A stretch of 64,000 nucleotides of DNA from Limanda limanda (taxonomy: Eukaryota; Chordata; Actinopteri; Pleuronectiformes; Pleuronectidae), in assembly GCF_963576545.1 (NCBI RefSeq), contig NC_083653.1, positions 20,123,639 to 20,187,638 of the forward strand, written 5' to 3'. The position numbers and the translations under genes are program-made. This document shows, in pieces, positions 1-11,345 of the stretch. The stretch's first letter is position 1, and each line of letters begins with the position of its first letter. The notes under the pieces are model-generated. The model did not search any database, was not told the DNA's origin, and was given only the letters and a program-made list of their open reading frames with translations.

Positions 1-62
1 GACCTTGTAGTGTGACTTAATCCAGGAACTGTTTCTGTCACCCCCCCTCCCACCCCCACCAG

Positions 63-3000
63 GACTTCACCATGACCCTGTATCTGAGGCACTACTGGAA
101 GGACGAGAGGCTGGCCTTCCCCAGCTCCACCAACAAGAGCATGACCTTCGACGGGCGACTGGTGAAGAAAATCTGGGTACCTGACGTGTTTTTCGTCCAC
201 TCCAAGAGGTCTTTCATCCACGACACCACCACGGACAACATCATGCTGCGGGTCTTCCCAGATGGTCACGTCCTGTACAGCCTGAGGTGAGGACAGGAAA
301 CATCTGCCCTCGCAGGGTTTTACTCAAACAAACTAAATGAGACGAGGCAGCTCCATGAGATTTACATTCTGCGATAATTCCCCAGGGTCACAGTTACTGC
401 TGCATGCAACATGGATTTCAGTCGCTTCCCTTTGGACTCGCAGACATGCACGCTGGAGCTGGAGAGCTGTAAGTATAAATATATGCAATTATATTTGGCT
501 CCTAATTACTGAGGGCCCATAGCATTTTAGAAGCATGTTGCCTGACACCATATACAAACACATAATTGGAATTTATCAGTAAGCAGTTGATGCATCACAG
601 CAGCAGAGAATGATAAATAGTGTATTTTCACACCAGTACTGCATTTACAAATGATTCTGTTGGTTATCAGAAATTCTAAAATAGTTGCTAAACTGACCAT
701 GACAGTAGAGACAAGCAGGCCTTTAGTTCAAAATCATTATATTAGAAGCAGGTTTTTCCTTACTTTACTTTGTTAGAGTATTCGGGCCATATGAAGAACA
801 AATTCAGAGATTTCAAGAATAATATTCTAATATTACGGGAATAAAGTCATAATTTAACCCCCAAAAAGTTGTAATATTACAGGACGACAGTGGTAATGTA
901 ATGAGAAAAATAACATATCAAGGGACATGGATTAGTTAACTCTCAACTCATTCTGGATCCAAAATCCAGAAAACTAAGAAACTTTATCGCACACAGATTG
1001 CAATCACCCACTACCAAACATTTTTCTCCTCCACAAAAGAGACAAGTTCCTTCAAGTCTATGCAAATCTCTCCAGAATAGAGTGTTTGTTGCGCAATTGT
1101 CCCCTAAAGATCTGATACTTATACTATATATATTAATAATATGGAGCTGATGAGCCAAAAAACTATTTGGTTATGTGTGAAACCTGTAAAATGCTATAAA
1201 ATGACCCAAATCCTAAAATTATGACTTTATTCTCATAACATTACGACTTTACTCAAAATCTTTTTTTCTCTTTAAGGGGTCCCTTTACTCTGCCTTATTC
1301 GTTCCAAAATGCCTGTTTAAAAAAACATTTCAGAATATTTTATTGCTTGTTGGTCTTAAGTTGTTCAGAAGTTTGTCGATGTTTACTTTTCAATTCAGGA
1401 TACAGTGCACTTTTTATACAGCACCAACTCCATTAGCACAGCATAATAAAGTAATCAGGTCATACTCACCCCTATATGTTAGGTCCTCACATAAAAACAG
1501 ATATTATGTTTATTCAATAATTATTTCCAGTTGCTTCAAATGTTCCTGCTCTTCAGTTTCTGTATGGAGATTAAGACAGTGAATTGACATCTACTGCACC
1601 TGTAAGCCATCATCTAATTTTGCAGACATTTATTATTACATGAGGCTTTTACTTTGGAAACATCTGCAGGATGCTAACGTTGTACAGAGAAGCTGATTTG
1701 TTCTGCTTTTACTTCAGAATCAGCCATTGCTTCATCTGTATCTTCCATTCCATTTTCAATTCTGGCAGAGATCCAGCTACTGCTGCTGGTACTGACATTG
1801 GTTTAACTCTACACCCTGTGCTCTGTGCTTTATGCTCTGTGCTTTCTCTCCATCAGATGCTTACACGGATGAGGACCTGATGCTGTACTGGAAAAGCGGT
1901 GATGAGTCTCTGAGCACCGACGACAGGATTTCCCTGTCGCAGTTCCTCATCCAGAAGTTTCACACTACCTCTAGACTGGCTTTCTACAGCAGCACAGGTA
2001 ACACAACCAAAGGCTGAGTGGAGTTTTACATGGATACTTTCAAAAGGACAGATTATCCATTTGTCCGTCAAGTCCCTAGATTTACTATGCGGCATGGAGT
2101 AAATTAATTAATTGATTAATATAAACTCAAATTGAAAGGACCTTAACATTACCCCTGAATTCATACCTTATCTTATCCTGTTTTGTCTAAGGGTCTGGTG
2201 GCGAAATCTACTAAATAATATTAAAAGGTTGCTGGTAGAACAAGAACACAAAATACATATACATAATACACAAGTAAGGCATTTTGATGGATTCGTATTT
2301 CCCATTCTACACATGGCAGTGCAGAAATACCTTTATTATTTTTAAAAAGTCTCCTATGACCTACATTTCGTTAAATATGGTAGCAGAAGAGAGGCAAACG
2401 CATTAATACAGAATAAGGATAGAACATTTTCTAGCTGAGGTGAAGCTGTGGGCGTGGCAGTTTTTCAGCCAGGCAGGAGCGGTTGATGTTGCTTTACTTC
2501 ATAAAGCCAGATACTGGTCTAGCCAATTAAATGCCAGTACTGGTAAATAAGGAGCTGTACTTTACCATACCTGCAACTTCTGTAAGCATGTTGTTAATAT
2601 GTGAGTGAATCAATGACATTGATCAGGTCAAAATTGTTCATTTATCAGTTGTGAGACCAGCTACATTAGAGCTTTTACTGTGAAAATAACAAGTCACATT
2701 TTCCTCGTCCATTTTTGAGCTATCTGAGGTATGTTAGTTGCAAGCTCAGGGGTGCTGGGGATTACTCTAGCATTGCTTGTTACCAGCAGTGTCAGTTAGG
2801 TCCATGTAAGTTTATCGTTTCAATTTTCTCTATAAAAATGTAATTCAATTTTCTAAACTTCATTTACATACAGAAAATTGAACTGATAAGTGTACCACTT
2901 ATCAGTTACAATATACTGGAGCAGTTACTGCTTTGATCAGCGGCCAAGTCGACAGTTTCATCAGCAGTCGGCTGGAGTTTAAATACCCACTGAAGGCTGC

Positions 3001-3501
3001 ACCTGAAAGCATCATTGATTCCCTTAGATTTCCTAGTTTTACACTTGAGTGAGCTGATTCGTTGAGTTCAGAGACTGTTGACCCTGCACTAGAGTCAGTC
3101 TTGCTTGACTTTTTTGTTTAAGAAAGTAGCTGGTTGCTCACAGGCCAGTTGTTTTGAAAGTGGAGTTTATCTGTTTTTCATTTTACTCTAATTTATTTGT
3201 GTTTCTTTACTTTATTTTGAGAAACTATTTTCCAAAGTATTTCTTACAACATTTAACTTCCATCTTATATATATTTAATCAAGCCAATGGCGGAAAAGGG
3301 AAGAAGAGGAACAACACAACACAAGTATTCTGCAGTCAGTCTTTTGTGTCATTATCCTTTTAATTGAGCCACGATTTAATCAAATCTTCAGCCACATACT
3401 GTGTGTAGAGAAGAAAACATAATCACATCCCTAATAATTCCACAACATATTATAACCCAAAATTATTTATTTTCTCAGAGTTTTTATAATTGTAGCTAAT
3501 A

Positions 3502-3568
<67 letters not shown>

Positions 3569-6500
3569 TAATGCTAATGATCCTGTTCTATTTGAACTCC
3601 ACATTAACTTCAAAAGGGTGTAACATGAACTAACTTCTGACTCAAGTGGTCTTCAGTATTGTGCCCAGACTTGAAAATGAATGTCTTTGTTTTTCTCTGT
3701 GGAACTTGAATTAACAGGTTCAACAGGTTGAACGCAACCCAGATAGACAATGTGTAATTATATCGTAGAATTATTCTTTTACAAAGTCAGCAAATATCCT
3801 CAACTTATCTATGATTTTGGTGTATCTATATTAGTGAATCCAAAATGCTTCCTGACATCTCAGATGCTTCGGCTGCAGGTATTCTACATTTTCTTAGAGC
3901 TTTTTCATGGAAGACGTTTTGACAGTAGCTAAAAGCACAGTTAGCAAGATTCTATTCAGCCACTTCAGTTCCAGGATACTGGCATTGTATGCGACACTTG
4001 AACAGTACAGAGACATTGTTATACAACAGCGAATGTAGTTCACATTCTCAGCTTTAAACATGAGCTATAGCTTAGTTTATGATGGTTAATGTGGCGGAGA
4101 ATACAGACGGTTGCTCTTACAAACAAAGAAACGTAACTAGAACAGATTATTAAAGATTCAACATCTGTTTTTTCAATTTGAAATATTGTGTTATTTATTA
4201 TATAAATATATTATACAACACATGGCACCAGGGAATGAAGTTAAATTACTTTTTAAGTAAATAATTCAATTTGAAGTCAGTCGCAACTTTTTTCACAAAA
4301 ATCAATGACCTAATTACTCACTGATGACCAAAGACAGAGGTAACCAAAGATATAAAGTAGCTCTACGTGAGGTAGAGGCTCTTCACTTATGTTAAATAAA
4401 ACCTTCTTTTTTTCCAATGATATTAACAGTGTATAGAAAGGTGAACTCTTCCTCTGGAGAATATTTGAACCTTGGGAGCTGGAACACTGCTGGGAAAAAC
4501 ACAACACTGGTCTATTTTAACATACTGCATACATTCCCTCCACATTGTTTTCTGTCATAGATATTTGGATCCAGCACAATGACCTCTTTTCTGCTCAGCT
4601 GCTGTTGTGTTTGTTTGGGTTTGTTTTATAAAGGCTCTTATATGCTTCTACGTATCAGTTTCTCGGAGAGGGCTCCACGATGGGCGAAGAGTCTTTTTGA
4701 TTTTTACTTGTCCGACCACTGTACGTCGAAATAAATTCACCGCCAAACCCATAGGTGGTGCAACGGAAGACGAGCTCAGAGAAGCCTACCCCAATTTTGG
4801 GAAGAAGAAGTCCACGTGTGTCTGTTTATCTCTGTCTCCCACACACTGAACCATGGCAACTAACAGAACTAAATAAAGTGACACCCAGCGGGTCAAAATG
4901 CTGATGTTATCGTTTCTTAGCGCAGTGGTTCCCCGGTCTTGTTTCCGTACTGTGTAGCTTGAAGCTAGACGGAGCTAGCAGCTACACGGAGCTAGCTCCC
5001 CTCCCAGCTTCCACACACAGTCAGCAGGGACTCCCGACACTAACTACTATCCAGTGTTTGCTTCTAACCTGGCGGTATTATAGAAACAGTGTCATGATAG
5101 AAGTGGAATTAAAGTCGTGACGGCGGGTTCTTGCACTGTTACCACCTCAGTTAGCATGGTGGCTAGCCCGCTAGCCTAGCCTGCTAGCGCCGTTTTGAAA
5201 GCTCGTTATAACCGTATGTGACCGTGCACACATGCCGTCAGTGCTCTAACGAGCCACCGTCAGCCGGACAACTCCGCTGGCTTAACACACACGTCACATT
5301 AATCGTAGAATCGTAGTTTTGTTTGGGTTTGATGCTACAGGGAAGGAAACAGGAAGTTTGAGGTCCGGAAATGACGTCGTAGGGAAATTATATAGTTCGC
5401 GGACCAATCACAGCCAAGAGCTGTCCGTGGGCTCTCCGACATGAAGACGGACAGTTAGGAAAATCAGACGTGTACGAAAAGCTGTCCGAGGCGCTCGGAG
5501 AGGGCGTTCCACGACGGATAGGGCGGTCTTATCTATCCGTTTTAAAAAATACGTACAAGCATAAATTGGCCTTAAGCCCTGAAGATCTCTAGCGTCCCTG
5601 TGCAGATGAAGGCTTTTTGTTGTGTTTTTCAAATTCAAAGACCACTGACATGACAATGTGGAGATGGGACAATAAATACACAACAGGTCAATAAGAGTCT
5701 GAGCCGGAAATATCGGCAAGTTCAGGGCATACAGATTAGTTGGTCATTTGACCTTGTTCTTTGTTTATATTGTCACTCTAGCACACCATTCCTCTTCTTT
5801 ACCACTGACAAATGAAGCTATTTGTTAACTTTTATTATTTCTTCCTTGTCTCCAGGCTGGTACAACCGTCTCTACATCAACTTCACCCTGCGGCGTCACA
5901 TCTTCTTTTTCCTGCTGCAGACCTACTTCCCCGCCACTCTGATGGTCATGCTGTCCTGGGTGTCCTTCTGGATCGACCGCAGGGCCGTCCCTGCCAGAGT
6001 CTCATTAGGTCAGAGGATATGCATCACAACCACTGTCTTGCATGTGTCCAAAGCACATGACAGTGATTCAAAAGCATAACTCAGTTAGCACAGGAGTAGC
6101 CCAGAGGGTTAGTGGCTCGTTTTCTGCTTCTTTCTGAGGATGAGATTAGTAGATCAATATTATCTTTGGATTAAGCGCTGCAGTCAGAACATGGTTAGTT
6201 TATCTTATATACTTATACTAAAAAGACTGGAACCAGGGTGGAACCGCTTTCTTTTGCTCTGTCCAAAATAAATATTTAAGGTATAAGCTTTAGGGATGAC
6301 ATGACTGTTCCCAAATGTGAAGCCACAGCGTCTCATCACACACAGTCTGCAAAGTTTTCCCTTAAATTCCATTTTCAATTCATTATTTGGGGGGGAAACT
6401 TCATGATTGACAGCTGAGACTGATTGGTTGAGCATGTCTATCGACGGGACTTCGCTACAATGGCTCTACCCCCGATTGCTACTGCGAAGATTCTGGCAGG

Positions 6501-8298
6501 GAAGTTTATCTTCCTTTCTGGGTAGTGGGAGGAAGTGAAGACACATTGTTTACCTTTATATACAGTCTATGGTCCTCACCCACAGAAGTGGTGGCAGTGC
6601 CAGATGCATTGTTGAAAAGGGTTGTACTTAATTCCTTTCTTTGCTTTGTTCTGGGTGTAACATGCAATATTCCATTTCCTTTCAAATCCAGATGTACTTG
6701 GACCTAGTGAGATTACTTTGCTGAAGGGGCAACTGTTCTGATTGTGCACAAAGTTAAAGCTCAGGCGAGGATCTGTGTGTGTAGCAGAGTGTTACGGGGG
6801 AGGCTGTGGCTGAGGGGTAGAGTGGTTGTCCTCCAACCTGAAGGTCGGCAGTTCGATCCAAAGTCTGACCCGTCTGCATGCCGAAGTGTTCTTGGGCAAG
6901 ATGCTGAACCCTGAATGGCCCCCCATAGAATAACAAAGTGCTGTGAATAGATGCACTGTATGAATGTGTGTGTGAATGGGTGAATGTAAATCTGTACTGT
7001 AAAGCGCTTTGAGTGGTCATCAAGACTAGAAACGCGCTATATAAATACAAAACCATTTACCACATATTACTCTCTTGATAATATATGCCCTGCCCTGCCA
7101 TAGTCTGCTTACCTGAGAGGATAAGTGGTATAGCTAAAAGATGGATGAATGGCTGGATAACGTGCCCTTTAAGTTCTAGTGAAAGACTTCTCATTTGCTT
7201 CAGACATGGTTTTTGTTAGTATATTGTACAGTTGCTTTTTGCTGCATCGTGATAGAAATGAGCCAGCAGTGCATAACACAAGCCCATCGGCACTCAGATG
7301 TACAAAAGTGCATTTGCTATTTAAACAACATGGTTGCTGGACAGGAAAAATAACAGCTGCATCGGTCGGAAACTAGCAAAGGAACTTGCCTTGCGCTTGG
7401 TGTAATAGTTGTAAAATGAGACCCTTTGAATTTTTGCACATTTCATCTTAACACATACAGAGAGTTAAACAACGATTTGTTGTATTTTTGGGAAACACAG
7501 AGTTTGCCAAGGTAGCAAAATTGCTAGATTTAGTGACTTTAAAAACCCAAGATAGACTTTAATATCAACACTGACACATTTAATAACTTTTTTAAATAGG
7601 TGTTGAATCTTCCTCATATTTCACCCAAAAACCTTTTATCTGCCATGCTAACATAAGGTTGTGCTTTCCCTGTGCTTCAGGTATAACCACGGTGCTCACC
7701 ATGTCCACCATCATCACCGGAGTCAACGCCTCCATGCCCAGGGTCTCCTACATCAAAGCTGTGGACATTTACCTCTGGGTCAGCTTTGTCTTTGTCTTCC
7801 TGTCTGTGCTTGAATATGCTGCAGTCAACTACCTGACGACAGTGAGGGACGGAAAAGACCGGAAGCTCAGGGAAAAAGTCAGGGAACAGGTACAGAGACC
7901 TTTTCAGAAATGGCAATTGCTCCCAAATAATGCTTATAACTGTTCTACCTTTTATTCAGTCTTGATCCCTTTCATTTTTGCCATCCCAGAACCTCCCTTG
8001 CACCTGTGGCATGTCCCATACCAGGACCATGATGCTGGACGGTACCTACAGCGAGGCAGACACTAACAGCTTGGCAGGGTACACCAGAGCCTCCATGATG
8101 GCTGAGGACGCGTCTGAAAAACAAGAACGAATGGTGGTGCATCTCTCTCTGGACAACGAGTCCACGGGGACCAAGAAAAAGGGCATCCGCGGCTTCCGGA
8201 TAATCCACAACACCCACGCAATTGACACCTACTCTCGCATGATTTTCCCTGGTGCCTACATCCTTTTTAACCTGATCTACTGGTGTGCGTACTGCTGA
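63..8298 (+). CDS. gabrr2: GABA-A receptor subunit rho2 (5'-truncated gene, last six coding exons)
   Basis: Subunit of a GABA-gated, Cys-loop chloride channel of the rho (GABA-C) class, at the plasma membrane, classically in retina. Coding exons are 63-286, 386-468, 1857-1997, 5856-6008, 7681-7889 and 7990-8298 (stop 8296-8298). All junctions are GT-AG and join in frame to give 372 residues of the C-terminal part; the signal peptide and first extracellular part lie before the window. In this fragment the Cys-loop cysteines are residues 82 and 96, M1 is about 164-189, M2 196-218, M3 230-252, the cytoplasmic loop about 253-345, and M4 350-370. Rho2 rather than rho1 is indicated by Ser in the M2 segment ARVSLGITTV (rho1 has Pro there) and by loop motifs [10 protein letters not shown] and NSLAGY, which I recall as rho2-like. 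The tail after M4 is CAYC, whereas mammalian rho subunits end in a Ser. The last four residues of exon 7681-7889 (VREQ) are absent from mammalian rho proteins as I recall them. The a or b ohnolog cannot be decided. Confidence 0.93.
469..1856 (+). other. gabrr2 intron
   Basis: The intron has donor gtaagt at 469 and acceptor cag ending at 1856. It is AT-rich and shows no coding exon in either strand. Its only recognisable content is the MITE-like repeat at 775-1291. Confidence 0.8.
775..1291. mobile_element. MITE-like element with 'aaagtcataat' subrepeats
   Basis: The segment begins with agagta (775-780) and ends with tactct (1286-1291), short inverted ends. Near the left end are motifs like ggaataaagtcataattt (about 838-855), and their inverted counterparts aaattatgactttattctc lie near 1215-1234. 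I recall such 'tcgtaatattacgag' subrepeats from common teleost non-autonomous DNA transposons. No ORF is convincing. The exact ends and the superfamily are uncertain. Confidence 0.5.
2881..2907. repeat. perfect inverted repeat, 12-bp arms, 3-nt loop
   Basis: The arm aactgataagtg (2881-2892) is followed by loop tac and its exact reverse complement at 2896-2907. It sits in a gabrr2 intron and no function is visible. Confidence 0.8.
3501..3566. repeat. (AAT)n followed by (ATT)n microsatellite
   Basis: AAT triplets run to about 3525 and are followed directly by ATT triplets to about 3566. The two halves are reverse complements, so the tract can fold into one long AT hairpin. Confidence 0.9.
4660..5540. 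other. CpG-containing, GC-richer patch of unknown origin within a gabrr2 intron
   Basis: Composition differs sharply from the AT-rich intron around it, with many CG dinucleotides. It has promoter-like words: ccggaaatgacgtc (about 5365-5378, ETS-like plus CRE-like) and gaccaatca (5402-5410, CCAAT box). The ends carry a near-direct repeat: ctcggagagggc at 4662-4673 and 5494-5505, each followed shortly by tccacga. The plus-strand frame at about 4607-4849 ends [19 protein letters not shown], which only faintly recalls an RRM, and stops interrupt other frames. It could be an old DNA transposon or a displaced promoter fragment. No function is assigned. Confidence 0.4.
6380..6575. mobile_element. 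fragment of a teleost non-autonomous DNA transposon
   Basis: The segment ends with tttatatacagtctatggt (about 6556-6574), a terminal motif I recall from many fish MITEs. Internal sequence such as catgattgacagctgagact also looks like this repeat class. The left terminus was not found, so it is probably truncated. Confidence 0.4.
6797..7061 (+). mobile_element. tRNA-derived SINE, copy 1
   Basis: The head resembles a tRNA with polymerase III box A (gtggctgaggggtagag) and box B (cagttcgatcc). It is followed by the body cttgggcaagatgctgaacc and the tail agcgctttgagtgg ... cgctatataaatac. I recall this architecture from widespread acanthomorph SINEs of AFC-like type. It is nearly the same as the copy at 14583-14854, in the same orientation. 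Confidence 0.8.
7098..7160. repeat. short fragment of a GGAT-tailed dispersed repeat
   Basis: The stretch gaggataagtggtatagct followed by gatggatgaatggctgga matches the 3' end of the longer repeat at 17796-18058. Confidence 0.4.
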
Positions 8299-8824
8299 GT
8301 GTGTGTGTTTCAGCCTAAACTGAAGCAGTGACAGAAAAAAAAAACTGCTAAACCATTTCATTGACATTGGAAAAGAGATAGTTGTTCCCAAACTGCATGA
8401 TCAGGTGGAGCAGCGAGTGGAGCGGACAGATGGCTGAAAAATACTACAGGCTTCTGGGTGTAAATTTCACTGACTCTCGCCCATGTCACCACCGGACTGG
8501 ATCAGTAATGCAGTTTCTCCTCCTTTATATAATTATATCATAAGCTCATAGGTACTCCAATCACATTCCAACAACCGGGTGGGGCTAGTTGCACAAGTTA
8601 TGCTGTTCCACTAGTCTACTGCCAGTTATAAAAAATTTATAAACTGAATCATTTAAGACTGACATGGTAGCCACTTGTCTCATTGACTTGTATTAATTTG
8701 GTATTTGGCAGCACAATCAAGGTTTGACAGATCATTTACTCTAATTTTTCTCTGTTTTGGTCTCCACCATCTCCCAAGGAAAAAAGTTGGCTCTTTGGGG
8801 AAAACAAGGTTCATGAGAGAAGAG

Positions 8825-8830
8825 AATAAA
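8825..8830 (+). promoter_or_regulatory. candidate poly(A) signal of gabrr2
   Basis: An AATAAA lies 527 nt after the gabrr2 stop codon. It is the first canonical hexamer I see downstream, so the 3' UTR is probably about 550 nt. Confidence 0.5.
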
Positions 8831-9907
8831 GGCCAGACATCCAAAACAAGTAGTTAAAAGAATCTAAAAAGCTCTGTGGTGTAGTAATTATTTATGGATT
8901 TATCACTATAGTAATCCCCTTTACATTGCATATAGTTATATCTTTGGTTGATACAGAAATTTTTTATTTGCCAAGCTTTAAGATTGTCACAGCTTTTTAA
9001 AACTGAGGAACTTATATGTCTATGTGAAGCTGGACTGTTGTGAACTGAGCCACATTCAGACTCTTGTCTTTGTGCAGCCAGGCTCTGCCTAGACGTCCCT
9101 AAATAATACTCTCTATTTTTCATTATCAAACTGTCAAAATATTAAAAGCATATCATTTGACTGCTATTGTCTCTTTAACCTTAGGAGCTGACTGAGTCAC
9201 ATTACTGAACAGTTAATGAGGCAGTAAGTGAGCTAAATAGCAGGCTTTCTTCCCTGAAAATCACTCCAACTACAGTGACAACATTTCAGGTCAACTGACA
9301 GTCAGCGTTCCTTCCCAGTATTACTCATCGACTGCTGTTGACATTCTCCAGACGACAGCAACTGATAAAGCCAGGACTAAACAGGATGCTACCACTGTCT
9401 GGCAGTAAAGTGTGTATTCATTTATGGATTTGCGGGCTTCATTGTTCACTGACTTACTTTTATTTAATATTTATTTATTTATTTCTTAAGCGTCAATGGA
9501 TACACGTGCCATTATACCTTAAGTTGGCAAAGAAGCACGAAATGGGGGTTGTACAGAACTGCTTGATGCATGCTGCAAGACGTGCAATACTGTATCTTTT
9601 GAGTTGTATATTTCCTAGAAGGAGTTTAAAACATGATAAGCTTTAGCATTGATGTAAACCAACTTGAACCGCCTTAAGTGAAGATTTTTTTATACACACA
9701 CATGGTTCTAAAATGAATTTTGTTCAATTTGTTTGTTTGAGAACCATGAGTGACTGCATAGTATTCCTTGAGGTTTTCTCAGCAGGATTTCATTCGGGTT
9801 TCACATTTTATTTTATGATGTGGGAAGCAGAGGAAACTGCACCAACCACACATCTAAATTTCAGTCAACACTGGGGCAGCCATAGTAATTGCTTGAATCA
9901 ATCAAAG

Positions 9908-10362
9908 ACTGTGTCCGAAATCACTCACTTATCACTAGTATAGTCCACCAAATAGTGAATTTTCAAATATTGTGCTGTTAAAATATATTGTGGAAATGTT
10001 TTCTTCCCCTATATAGTGGAGTCATTGTCACCCACAGTTCATGAATGGTGGCAATATATACCATCAAGCGTTCCTCCTACGGCATTGACAGAAGGACAAA
10101 TGGCAGCACATACAAATATCTGAATTATCATGTTGATGAAGACAGACAGGTGTACATTTGCCTGGATTTTCACATTTTACTGTGGGTTTTTCCATCAGCT
10201 TACTTTGTTGTTGTTGCACTTCATAAACCTTCGAAGCAATTACGTAATCACTGGCTTATTAAAAACCAGAGTGGTGTCTGAGAGCATCGTTTCTTTTGCT
10301 GATGGTCTACTACATGGAAGGCCCTTAATAGTGAGAAGGGCGTGGGTGATTTCGGACACACC
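9908..10362. mobile_element. non-autonomous DNA transposon (MITE) with 15-bp TIRs
   Basis: The left end has tgtgtccgaaatcac (9910-9924) and the right end its exact complement gtgatttcggacaca (10346-10360). About 420 bp of unrelated AT-rich DNA lies between them, with no transposase. The superfamily is not decided. Confidence 0.7.
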
Positions 10363-10817
10363 AATTTATTTTTTCACAAAGATCAAAGAAAGAAAGTTTT
10401 TCAGCTCTCTTTTCTTTTGGTGGCTTTATTTATGTTTGTTCTTTCTCTTACAATAACTGTACAACTACGTCCATTTCATATATGCTTATTGCAATATTTC
10501 GAGTTTGCTATTGCTTTGACCTACTATTGATTGGTCAAATATTTCTCCAACCGGGGGGGGGGCATTGCAGTGCACACAATCCCAGACATATGATTCAGCA
10601 GGCAAAGCTAGGTCTGTCCCACTCCTGATTGGAAGCTAGGATAGCATCACCTTGGCTCTAGCTGCGTACATGCCGCACAGATATGAGAGTGGTGTCGATC
10701 TTTTCATGACACCCTCAGGAAAAATTTGACTGCTCTTCTAATGGAAGGTCTCAACCTAAATCTTCAGTTACCATTATGCGCTTAAGCTTCAAAGCAGCAA
10801 TAAATTGACAAGACTCA

Positions 10818-11345
10818 GGCTGTGTCTTAATTCAGAGGCTGCATAATTTGGAGGGTTCTTCTGAAGACAGATTACATCACAGTCGTGCAACTAGGTCGTA
10901 CCGTATCAAAGGCACCCTCAAATGTGGCTGACAAATGCTTCCTTCCATTGCTGAGAAACGAAGGCTCCAGTGAATGGATCCTTCCCGACCCAACACATCC
11001 CTGGTTTATTTGCGCTTCAGTGACAAACTGTTTTCCAAAGCCGTAATGATGCCAGCAAGTGAAGAGACGTCCAATGCTTGGGTGTCACGCTTCAACTCAA
11101 CCAAACAGCTAACAGTAAACATTTTAAAAAACTAAGGGGCATTAAAACTTTCTCAAACTTCAGCTCTGTTGCTAGGCGACAGCAATAAGGTCGGGACGGG
11201 CTGGTGACACCGATCCCGGAAATCCTCTGAAGACCACATCGTTTCAGTTCGGCCTTCACGGGCTACATGGCCTTTGAAGGACACACTCTTAGTGGACTGG
11301 GTAGAACACATCCTCCGAAGGATGCCGCCCCTGAATAGAGATAGC
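10818..11345 (-). mobile_element. terminal-repeat DNA element, copy 1 (inverse to copy 2)
   Basis: The left end ggctgtgtcttaattcag and right end ctgaatagagatagct are imperfect inverted repeats. The interior has the block cagctctgttgctaggcgac, which appears inverted in the element at 14486-15354 (cctagtgacagagctgaag). An agacgtcc/ggacgtct block is shared as well. The two are therefore the same family in opposite orientations. No transposase ORF is seen. Confidence 0.6.

Larger units (their letters stand above)
1998..5855 (+). other. gabrr2 intron
   Basis: This intron lies between the exons ending at 1997 and starting at 5856. It holds a perfect hairpin at 2881-2907, an (AAT)n/(ATT)n tract at 3501-3566 and an unusual CpG-containing patch at about 4660-5540. 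I see no coding exon that fits a known gene. Confidence 0.8.
6009..7680 (+). other. gabrr2 intron
   Basis: This is the intron between the M1/M2 exon and the M2/M3 exon. It contains a dispersed repeat at about 6380-6575, a complete tRNA-derived SINE at 6797-7061 and a short fragment of a GGAT-tailed repeat at about 7098-7160. No coding sequence is seen. Confidence 0.8.

Noticed and set aside
4607..4849. Possible RRM-like protein fragment ending [16 protein letters not shown]
   Set aside because: Only a few residues resemble an RRM helix, there is no RNP motif, and neighbouring frames contain stops. It is described as part of the CpG patch, not as a gene.
6801..6860. tRNA gene
   Set aside because: Box A and box B belong to the head of a SINE with a long unrelated body, present in two copies. 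No tRNA cloverleaf is complete.
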